Origin: Desulfobacteraceae bacterium | GTDB lineage: Bacteria; Desulfobacterota; Desulfobacteria; Desulfobacterales; Desulfosalsimonadaceae | Length of the DNA stretch: 12,383 nt | Reading direction: 5' to 3' | Assembly: GCA_011389605.1 (NCBI GenBank) | Contig: JAABTZ010000035.1 | Coordinates: 1 to 12,383, forward strand | Shown here: positions 6,655-12,383 of the stretch, piece after piece | How positions within the stretch are numbered: position 1 is the first letter of the stretch | How the letters are laid out: every line of letters begins with the position of its first letter | Translations under genes and position numbers: made by a program | Notes under the pieces: generated by a model | What the model saw: the letters and a program-made list of their open reading frames with translations, nothing else | Database searches by the model: none | What the model was told of the DNA's origin: nothing

Positions 6655-8931
6655 TCAGGCTTTGGCAAGACTTGCCCGGGCCCCCCAGGCCGTGTTCAGA
6701 CCTGAACCGGGATCTTCCACGCCTGGGATCAGGCTGTAGACATTGACGCCTTTGCCGGCTATATATTCGCTGAATCCGGTCCTTCCAAGACCGGCGGGCA
6801 TGGCAACAAGTCCGGGCATTACTCCCTCAAACAGGTTTACACGTACACGGGCCTGGCCTGCCGGGGTTTTAAGAGTTGCCCTATCGCCCTGGGAAAGACC
6901 GTATTCTTCGGCTGTCCGGGGGTTTATCTCCACAAATACGTCATTTTTCCTTATAACTCCGGCATCCACGGTTTTGGTCATAAAAGGCGTGTTGGCAACA
7001 GGCCCGTGGGCAATTCGTGCGGAAGTATACGGTATAAGAATCAGGGGAAGTTCTTTGGCATCACCGGGAAGGGACAGGTTGTCGAAAACCAGGGCCTGAC
7101 CCTTCGCGCTGCCGGTTCCGGCAAATTTTGCCCGGGGAAGAAATTCGAACTTGCCGGAGGGAGTGCGAAAAGCTTCACTCCAGGTGGTGTCCTGGGGCGT
7201 TGCCTCTGTCCAGTAACCCTTTTTTTCAAGGGTCTTCCATTTTTCCGAAAGGCTTTTTTGCAGAAAATCTTCGTAATCTTTCCAGGGAAAGGCATTTTCA
7301 ATAAAGCCGCCAAAACTTTTTGCAATTTGTATAACAACGTCTCCGGTATGCCGGACGTCATAGCTGGTTTTGACAACAGGCCGGGACAGGCCGATTACTG
7401 TTTCAGGAAGGCCAGCGGGAGTTGGCACATCCTGGTAGCATTCCAGGAAATGGGGATGGGGAAGAAGCAGATCGGCATGCTTTGCAGTTTCATCCATGAA
7501 AGCGGAAAAACTTACAATAAAAGGAATCCGGTCAAAAGCTTCTGCAGCAGCCTTATTATCAGTCATGGTGTAAAGGGGGTTGGCCCCGGCCACCAGCAGT
7601 GCCTGAACCGGAGCATCGGCTTTTGCATCCTTTATAACCCTGGGGAGCTGGTTTAAAAGATAACGCGCATGGGGATAGCTGCCGGATCCGGCATTATCAA
7701 CACGGGGTTGCTGATTTCCGGCAGACGCGGTTTTGTCTATTTTCATCTCGGTCCAGCTCAGATAGTCAGGCTCGCCCACAAAGGTGATCCCGCCGGGTTT
7801 CCGGATATTGCCGGCAAGGGCGTTTAACGCAAATATCGCCAGGGCCTGATCCAGGCTGCCGGATCCGGTGCTGTTGTAACCGCTTACTGCTATGGGTCGG
7901 CGCGCCCGGACAAAGGAGCGTGCCAAAGACTCTATTGCCTGACTGGAAAGACCCGTTAACTCGGCAACCTTGTCAGGGGAATAATCTTTAACCATTGAAC
8001 GATAGCCGGGGTGAGCTGTTCCTGATTCATCCTGCCAGTCTTCAAATCCGGCTGAAAAATTGTTCACAAAATCCTTATTATAAAGGTTTTCCCTTACAAT
8101 AACATGACCGAGTCCTAAAGCGAGTATCCCTTCAGTACCAGGTTTTGCAGCTATCCATTTTGAAGCCCGGCCTGCAGTGTCTGAGAGCCTGGGCTCGATC
8201 TGTACCAGTTGGACCTTTTGGTCAAAGCCCGCGTATGCCGACATGATCTGTCCTGCGGCATCGCAGCCGTCCATAAGGGCACAGCCGAAGCTCAGGATAA
8301 AATCGGCATTTTTCAGGTCATAGCCAATGGAACCCTGCTGGCCGCAGGAAAGATAAAGACTCAGTTCCTGGGCATCAAGTGAGGTCGGCGTACGGATGAA
8401 ATTAGGCGAGCCGTAGGCTCTTAAAAAACGGTCGAGCAGATAGGCGACAGAACCTTTGTCGGTGTCTGAAATGCAAGCCACCTCATGGGGTTTGCCCTTT
8501 GTGCGCAGTTCGGCAAGTTTTTCTGAAACCGTTGCAATTGCTTCGTCCCAGGAAATTTTTTCCCACTTGCCCTGGCCTCGTTCACCGGCGCGTTTCATGG
8601 GCTCCTGGATCCGGGAAGGGCCGTAAAGATGCTGGGTGGCCGAGATTGCCTTTGGGCAGAGACTGCCGTTGTTAACCGGATGATCAGGCTGGCCTTCGAT
8701 CTTTATCGCCCGGTTCTTGATGGTACGCGCTACGATACCGCATCCTCCGGGGCACTGGGTGCATACTGATTTTACGTATTTGTTCGGGCCGTCCTCGGGC
8801 ACCGGCGTCCAGGGCCAGTTCTGAGTCCAGATGGCGATGTCGTCTGTGAGCTTCCATGGTACCGGTGTCAGTGTTGTGCCAACGGCTCCGCCTACGACGA
8901 GCGACAAAAAACATCTGCGATCAATTTTCAT
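6655..8931 (-). CDS. qrcB: Menaquinone reductase molybdopterin-oxidoreductase-like subunit QrcB
   Basis: A 758-residue member of the molybdopterin oxidoreductase superfamily. It begins with a Tat-type signal, DRRCFLSLVVGGAVG (residues 4-18), so it is exported folded to the periplasm. A [4Fe-4S] motif follows: C57/C60/C64/C92 (CTQCPGGC and SLCPKA). The middle and C-terminal domains (about 100-758) match the superfamily, ending in the molybdopterin dinucleotide-binding-like domain with TPFMTK and GDRATLKTPAG. At the place of the metal ligand (Cys, SeCys or Ser) the sequence reads TPTSLDAQE, putting Leu at about 185. This fits purified Desulfovibrio Qrc, which contains no molybdenum. So QrcB is probably an electron-transfer scaffold, not a catalyst. 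AAGGGG precedes the ATG; qrcA ends 58 bp upstream. Formate dehydrogenase or thiosulfate/polysulfide reductase was considered but the ligand and the operon argue against it. Confidence 0.92.
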   Translation of the reverse strand: MKIDRRCFLSLVVGGAVGTTLTPVPWKLTDDIAIWTQNWPWTPVPEDGPNKYVKSVCTQCPGGCGIVARTIKNRAIKIEGQPDHPVNNGSLCPKAISATQHLYGPSRIQEPMKRAGERGQGKWEKISWDEAIATVSEKLAELRTKGKPHEVACISDTDKGSVAYLLDRFLRAYGSPNFIRTPTSLDAQELSLYLSCGQQGSIGYDLKNADFILSFGCALMDGCDAAGQIMSAYAGFDQKVQLVQIEPRLSDTAGRASKWIAAKPGTEGILALGLGHVIVRENLYNKDFVNNFSAGFEDWQDESGTAHPGYRSMVKDYSPDKVAELTGLSSQAIESLARSFVRARRPIAVSGYNSTGSGSLDQALAIFALNALAGNIRKPGGITFVGEPDYLSWTEMKIDKTASAGNQQPRVDNAGSGSYPHARYLLNQLPRVIKDAKADAPVQALLVAGANPLYTMTDNKAAAEAFDRIPFIVSFSAFMDETAKHADLLLPHPHFLECYQDVPTPAGLPETVIGLSRPVVKTSYDVRHTGDVVIQIAKSFGGFIENAFPWKDYEDFLQKSLSEKWKTLEKKGYWTEATPQDTTWSEAFRTPSGKFEFLPRAKFAGTGSAKGQALVFDNLSLPGDAKELPLILIPYTSARIAHGPVANTPFMTKTVDAGVIRKNDVFVEINPRTAEEYGLSQGDRATLKTPAGQARVRVNLFEGVMPGLVAMPAGLGRTGFSEYIAGKGVNVYSLIPGVEDPGSGLNTAWGARASLAKA

Positions 8932-8989
8932 GAATCTACCCCTTGTCTATATATCCACATGGCTTCTGTGAAAGTGTTGATTTCAAGGT

Positions 8990-9631
8990 TTACTTATGGC
9001 ACTGAAAGCAGTTTCCCTTGCTGCCGGTTTGCTTCAGATGACATTCGGCGCAGTCGTTCATTTTCTGGTGACGGCCGCCGTGGTCAGGTTCCCCAAGGCG
9101 GAGCATGCTGTGTCCCCAGATGTCGCGGCTGTAGCCGGTAATGCGGTTTTCCTGGTATTGGCGCAAGGATGTTGAGCTTCCAATGTCGCCGTGGCATGTC
9201 TGGCACTGCATGTCAGCTCCCTTTACATGGGCTGCATGCGAGAAAAACACACAGGGTGGCTGCTGGGCATAGATAAGCCAGGGGACTTCCTTTTCCTGGT
9301 TGACATATTCCTCGATGAATTTCATCTCGTTGGGGTCATCACTCATGGGGTACGAATGACAGCTTATGCATTCTTCGAGAGTGGGAGCTCCGGCGAAACT
9401 GCCGTCTTTTCTGAAATAATGACAGGAATCGCACTGTCCGCCCATTTGTTCCACATGGACCCTGTGGTTGAAGTCAATGGGCTGTTGCTTGGTGGAATAC
9501 AGCAGTTTTGGAAAGGCGACCCACCCGGAAATGATGCTGGCTACAAATCCGATAAGGAAAAAAACAAATATCACCCAGCCGGAGGATCGATTCCCGGCAG
9601 AGGCCGTCTGGTTGTCCGTTTGTGTGCTCAT
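8990..9631 (-). CDS. qrcA: Menaquinone reductase multiheme cytochrome c subunit QrcA
   Basis: A 213-residue membrane-anchored multiheme c-type cytochrome that receives electrons from periplasmic cytochrome c3. One N-terminal helix (about 19-39) anchors it with the heme domain outside. Five CXXCH heme motifs are at 67-71, 88-92, 143-147, 194-198 and 208-212. A further Cys/His pair, C127-VFFS-H132, sits where a sixth site could be but is not canonical. Other histidines (H56, H59, H135, H174, H184, H188) can serve as distal ligands. The start follows GGAG with a 6-base spacer. It is the first gene of the operon qrcA-B-C-D, and this gene order is the main support for the Qrc identification. It depends on the ResB/ResC heme-attachment pair encoded just upstream. 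Confidence 0.92.
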   Translation of the reverse strand: MSTQTDNQTASAGNRSSGWVIFVFFLIGFVASIISGWVAFPKLLYSTKQQPIDFNHRVHVEQMGGQCDSCHYFRKDGSFAGAPTLEECISCHSYPMSDDPNEMKFIEEYVNQEKEVPWLIYAQQPPCVFFSHAAHVKGADMQCQTCHGDIGSSTSLRQYQENRITGYSRDIWGHSMLRLGEPDHGGRHQKMNDCAECHLKQTGSKGNCFQCHK

Positions 9632-9674
9632 GGGGACTCCGTCAAAACTGTTTGGGGTTCATCGAATAATTTAT

Positions 9675-9680
9675 ATTATA
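9675..9680 (-). promoter_or_regulatory. Candidate -10 box for the qrc operon
   Basis: A perfect TATAAT (minus strand, 9680 to 9675) sits in an AT-rich tract about 45 bp before the qrcA start. No good -35 box is found at 17 bp; the adjacent repeat copy occupies the DNA upstream. This is a candidate only. Confidence 0.3.
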
Positions 9681-9710
9681 TAATACAATGATTCATATGC
9701 AGCAGATTTG

Positions 9711-9834
9711 ATGGAACCGTAAAAAGTCCAATATCTGCGTTACGCGCAATTTCTGAAAAATTTCACGTACGGCTAAGTACGCTGCATTCTTCGAAATTGC
9801 CCAAGTCTTGATTTTGAACTTTTTACGGTGCCAT
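9711..9834 (+). repeat. Palindromic MITE/REP-like repeat, copy 2 (best preserved)
   Basis: Termini at 9711-9731 and 9814-9834 are 21-bp inverted repeats with two mismatches (ends ATGG.ACCGTAAAAAGT and ACTTTTTACGGT.CCAT). Internal palindromes extend the fold: GCAATT (9746-9751) with AATTGC (9795-9800), and CGTAC (9766-9770) with GTACG (9777-9781) around a 6-base loop. The element could therefore form one long imperfect hairpin. Homologous copies lie at 41-158 and, inverted, at 12272-12383. It occupies the 316-bp gap between resC and qrcA and holds no gene. It is a non-coding repeat; a transposase-mobilised origin is inference. Confidence 0.8.
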
Positions 9835-9881
9835 TCAAAAACTTACTTTTTACAACAGCGTCAGATTTGGTGCAAAAAATT

Positions 9882-9910
9882 TCAATACCGGGTTTGGAAA
9901 AAATTGTCAA
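9882..9910 (-). promoter_or_regulatory. Candidate sigma-70 promoter upstream of the qrc operon
   Basis: On the minus strand a consensus TTGACA (9910 to 9905) is followed after 17 bases by TATTGA (9887 to 9882). The -35 box is perfect, the -10 box matches only three of six positions. It lies after the resC stop and points at qrcA. If used, the transcript leader of about 240 nt would include repeat copy 2 as a hairpin. Confidence 0.3.
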
Positions 9911-9947
9911 TAAAAATAGAATGACCATCCGGTTTGTCTGCCTGTGC

Positions 9948-10781
9948 TTATTGATAACTGTGCAGTCCCGGCAGGTAGTTGACACCAAAGTATGTAAAAA
10001 GAACTGCCGCAAATCCTATACATGAAAGAACGGCAATACGCTTTCCTGTCCAGCCGCGCATGAGCCTGGCATGAAGCAGGGTGGCATAAACCAGCCAGGT
10101 AACAAGAGACCAGGTCTCCTTGGGGTCCCACCCCCAGTACCGGCCCCAGGCCTGGTCTGCCCAGATGGCACCTGTTATTATTCCTATTGACAGGAGCAAA
10201 AAACCGAATGTGATCATCTGATGAGTCAGTTCGTCCATTGTTTCCGGATTGGGAAATCTTGAAACAGGTCCTTTTTCCGTATCGCCGGAAGCTGAGTGAA
10301 TAAGATACATTATGCTTATTCCGCAGGCAATGGCAAAAGCGGCATATCCCAGAAAGCAGGTTATCACATGGGCGATTAGCCAGTTGCTCTGCAGAGCCGG
10401 TATCAAGGGCTGAATCGAACTTTCCACCGAGGGCAGGGATGCATAGGCCATGACCAGAAAAGGGACAATAGATGCAAAAGCCCCTATGGACCGCATCTTG
10501 TAGCGGAATTCCACAAACAGATATATCAGGGAGACCGACAGGGCAAAAAACACCAGTGACTCGTAGAGGTTGGACAGGGGAACATATCCGTATCCCATCT
10601 GGTGGGATTCAACCCAGCGCAGCAGAAAACCGGCCGTATTCCCGGCAGCCCCGGCTATCATTGAGCCTGTTGCTAGTTTGCCGGGCAGTTCTTTTTTAAA
10701 AATCCAGGAAATCATATAAAAGATAACGGCCAGGCCGTAGATAAAGGTTACAATAGTAAGGATGGTTTCGCTTTTTGGCAT
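9948..10781 (-). CDS. resC: Cytochrome c biogenesis protein, CcsA/ResC family (heme handling)
   Basis: A 277-residue multi-pass membrane protein of system II cytochrome c maturation, which with ResB moves heme across the membrane and attaches it to apocytochromes. The tryptophan-rich WWD heme-binding motif is clear at about 208-224 (WADQAWGRYWGWDPKETW). Family-type histidines flanking it are H138 (IAHVI), H237 (LLHARL) and H274 (GLHSYQ). About eight hydrophobic helices are visible. The length is short but normal for stand-alone ResC/CcsA proteins. AGGA precedes the ATG; resB ends 36 bp upstream, so the two form an operon. Some databases call this family CcsB, so the symbol is a choice. No intrinsic terminator with a GC stem is obvious after it. 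Confidence 0.92.
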   Translation of the reverse strand: MPKSETILTIVTFIYGLAVIFYMISWIFKKELPGKLATGSMIAGAAGNTAGFLLRWVESHQMGYGYVPLSNLYESLVFFALSVSLIYLFVEFRYKMRSIGAFASIVPFLVMAYASLPSVESSIQPLIPALQSNWLIAHVITCFLGYAAFAIACGISIMYLIHSASGDTEKGPVSRFPNPETMDELTHQMITFGFLLLSIGIITGAIWADQAWGRYWGWDPKETWSLVTWLVYATLLHARLMRGWTGKRIAVLSCIGFAAVLFTYFGVNYLPGLHSYQ

Positions 10782-10817
10782 AATTTGTCCTAAGCTATTT
10801 GACCGTTTGGCACGTGC

Positions 10818-12221
10818 TTATAAATCCGTGCGTTGCTTGGTTAGTTTTTGCAGTTTTTGTGCAAGGCGCCTGACATCGGCTTTGAGGCCGGGACGTTTCT
10901 GACCGGAAATTCCCGACACCGAGATTCCGGTCCCATTGTTTTGGGCCCGGATTTCAATGCAGATTTTCTTTTGAAACATAAAAAAGGTCACATAGCAGCC
11001 GAGAATCATCAGGGCAAAACCGACATACACCAGAGGAACTCCAGGATCCCGGGTTATCTGCAGGCCGGTGTAATAGCTGTATTCCACGTTTTCAACTGAA
11101 ATGGCAAAATCACCGCCCCGCATCCGGTCAAAATTTGGATAGTTTGCCGGCAGAAGCACGGGTCGCGATTCCCCGGATGTTGGTTCAAGCCGGGCCAGAA
11201 ATGCCGGGCCGACATTGTGCCCGCGGAAGGCGAAATTGCTTGAAAAATCCTCCACCACCAGTTTGCCGCGGCCTGCAGGCATGCTTACCGGTTCTCCCAT
11301 AACTGCATTTTTTTCAAACCGCATGCCAGATTCGGTTTCGGTAAACACAACTGTAAATGAACTTGCAGCTGTCTGCCCGTAAGAGGATTGGAAAATATTA
11401 ATTCCCTGGTATCGCAGGGGCTCATTTACCCGGAGTCTGTGCTCTTTGACTACCTGGTCGTTTTCGATAATGGCGATATCTGAGCGGTATTCTTTGGGCC
11501 TGCCCGACGGGTAGTGCGATACAGTAAATTCATCGCACCGGATTGCAAACTCAAGCTTCATGCTCTTATCAGAGTGGCGAAGAGAAAATGTTTGCCGTGC
11601 CTGACCTTCAGGAACGTTCATCATGCCTTCAAATCCCAACAGTGAGCCGATAAGCCCCCCGAGCACCAGAAGAATTACGCTCAGATGAACCCCGTAGACC
11701 CCAAGCCTTGTCCATCGGCCCCTTTCTCCGAAGATCCAGTATGCAGAATCCTCCTGCATGGTTTTCAGATGTCTGTAGCGCCGGTTCATGTAATTTTCAC
11801 AGATTTTTTTGACGGATTCCGGGGGGGTGTCTTTGATTTCCCAGTTAATACGGTCGGCGGCCTTGCGGAACCTGTCAGGATTGTAATTTGTTTTTTTGGG
11901 AAAAATTACCTTCCAGGTAGCCCGAAGCCGTCGTACGGAACAGACCACCAGATTTACAATAAGCAGGCATAAAAGGAGTCTGAACCACCAGGACTGGTAC
12001 ATGTTAAAAACGCTCAATGAATCAAGCACTGAATAGAGGTCAGGGCCGAATTTGCGAACGTATGTGGATTCAGCCGCATTCTGGGGAATGACCGTGCCGA
12101 TGATCGAAGTTGCCGCCAGGCTGAGCAGCAGCACCACGGAAAGCCGTACGGAGGCAAAAAAATCCCACAACCGGTCAATAAAGGATACCGGCAGGCTTGA
12201 AGTCTGTTTCTGATTATCCAT
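10818..12221 (-). CDS. resB: Cytochrome c biogenesis protein, ResB/Ccs1 family
   Basis: A 467-residue partner of ResC in system II cytochrome c maturation. Four membrane helices are visible at about 25-45, 78-95, 174-196 and 396-416, with a large periplasmic domain between the third and fourth, the typical ResB layout. The third helix contains GVHLSV with H179, a probable heme ligand, and the periplasmic domain holds the family segment NEPLRYQGINIFQSSYG (about 266-282). The C-terminal tail of about 50 residues is basic and cytoplasmic. AGGA precedes the ATG. It is the first gene of a resB-resC operon that lies directly upstream of the Qrc operon, whose QrcA needs at least five hemes attached. 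No apocytochrome-reducing thioredoxin (CcdA/ResA) gene is in the window. Confidence 0.92.
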   Translation of the reverse strand: MDNQKQTSSLPVSFIDRLWDFFASVRLSVVLLLSLAATSIIGTVIPQNAAESTYVRKFGPDLYSVLDSLSVFNMYQSWWFRLLLCLLIVNLVVCSVRRLRATWKVIFPKKTNYNPDRFRKAADRINWEIKDTPPESVKKICENYMNRRYRHLKTMQEDSAYWIFGERGRWTRLGVYGVHLSVILLVLGGLIGSLLGFEGMMNVPEGQARQTFSLRHSDKSMKLEFAIRCDEFTVSHYPSGRPKEYRSDIAIIENDQVVKEHRLRVNEPLRYQGINIFQSSYGQTAASSFTVVFTETESGMRFEKNAVMGEPVSMPAGRGKLVVEDFSSNFAFRGHNVGPAFLARLEPTSGESRPVLLPANYPNFDRMRGGDFAISVENVEYSYYTGLQITRDPGVPLVYVGFALMILGCYVTFFMFQKKICIEIRAQNNGTGISVSGISGQKRPGLKADVRRLAQKLQKLTKQRTDL

Positions 12222-12240
12222 AGAAAAATCCTGATAAAGA

Positions 12241-12265
12241 ATTGATGCTCTCGTAAAAAGCCTGA
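12241..12265. repeat. Repeat-end segment shared with 4174-4198
   Basis: The 25 bases here match 4174-4198 at 22 positions (pattern ATTGATGC.CTCG.AAAAAG). The same GATG..CGTAAAAAGTC pattern appears at the left end of repeat copy 2. It probably is the common end of the repeat family. It lies 20 bp before the resB ATG, so it may touch the resB leader or promoter. Confidence 0.5.
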
Positions 12266-12271
12266 TTTCAC

Positions 12272-12383
12272 ATGGCGCCGGATAAATTCAAAATCAAGGT
12301 TTGGGTAATTTCGAAGAATGCAGCGTACTGATCCGCACGTAAAATTCTTCAGATTCTTCAGAAATTGCGCGTAGCGCAGATCT
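12272..12383 (-). repeat. Palindromic MITE/REP-like repeat, copy 3 (cut by window end)
   Basis: Read on the minus strand this matches copy 2: TCTGCG.TACGCGCAATTTCTGAA, then AGTACGCTGCATTCTTCGAAATT, then CTTGATTTTGAA, given here as separate short blocks. It is in the opposite orientation to copies 1 and 2. It lies about 50 bp upstream of the resB start, and its far end runs out of the window. A shorter terminus-like segment at 12241-12265 lies between it and resB. Confidence 0.7.

Noticed and set aside
7006..7656. A 216-codon open frame on the plus strand opposite qrcB
   Set aside because: Shadow of qrcB; low-complexity translation without domain or operon context.
6655..8931. Formate dehydrogenase or thiosulfate/polysulfide reductase catalytic subunit
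   Set aside because: No Cys or SeCys at the metal-ligand site, and the cytochrome-MoCo-like-FeS-NrfD gene order fits Qrc.
9773..10012. A 79-codon minus-strand frame spanning the resC end and the repeat
   Set aside because: Overlaps the resC 3' end and runs through the non-coding repeat; no ribosome binding site seen.
41..12383. CRISPR array from the recurring short repeats
   Set aside because: The copies are thousands of bases apart, long, palindromic and in both orientations, with no regular spacers.

Overview
The window reads as chromosome of a sulfate-reducing Desulfobacterota (delta-proteobacterial type, most likely Desulfobacterales; the order is inferred from gene content only). Every supported gene is on the minus strand, so transcription runs from high to low coordinates. 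In that order there are three functional blocks: a two-gene cytochrome c maturation pair (resB, resC; about 12221 to 9948), a Qrc menaquinone reductase operon (qrcA, qrcB, qrcC, qrcD plus a 55-residue membrane protein; about 9631 to 4324), and a carbon monoxide dehydrogenase block (FAD/NAD(P) oxidoreductase, cooF-like ferredoxin, cooS; 3984 to 176).

How the genes may work together: ResB and ResC deliver and attach heme to periplasmic c-type cytochromes, of which QrcA is one. Qrc takes electrons from the periplasmic cytochrome c3 pool (fed by hydrogenases and formate dehydrogenases in known sulfate reducers) and passes them to menaquinone for sulfate respiration. The CooS/CooF/oxidoreductase block oxidises CO in the cytoplasm and can pass electrons to NAD(P)+ or other acceptors. 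Physical adjacency suggests, but does not prove, a link between CO oxidation and the Qrc-based electron chain. A strong intrinsic terminator at 4221-4269 separates the Qrc operon from the CO block, so they are probably separate transcripts.

The intergenic DNA is unusually rich in structured repeats. A palindromic element of roughly 110-125 bp occurs three times (about 41-158, 9711-9834, and 12272 to the window end), always at the edge of a gene block. A different element of about 204 bp with 15-bp terminal inverted repeats occupies 4012-4215. These look like MITE/REP-type non-coding repeats.

Points worth a second look: CooS carries a CX2C rather than CX7C D-cluster motif (expected [2Fe-2S], as in Desulfovibrio vulgaris); a small uncharacterised His-tailed membrane protein follows qrcD; QrcA shows five canonical heme motifs plus one odd Cys/His site; QrcB has Leu where a molybdenum ligand would be expected; and an 11-bp perfect hairpin sits in the last codons of the oxidoreductase gene. 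No tRNA, rRNA, CRISPR array, transposase or transcription regulator is visible.
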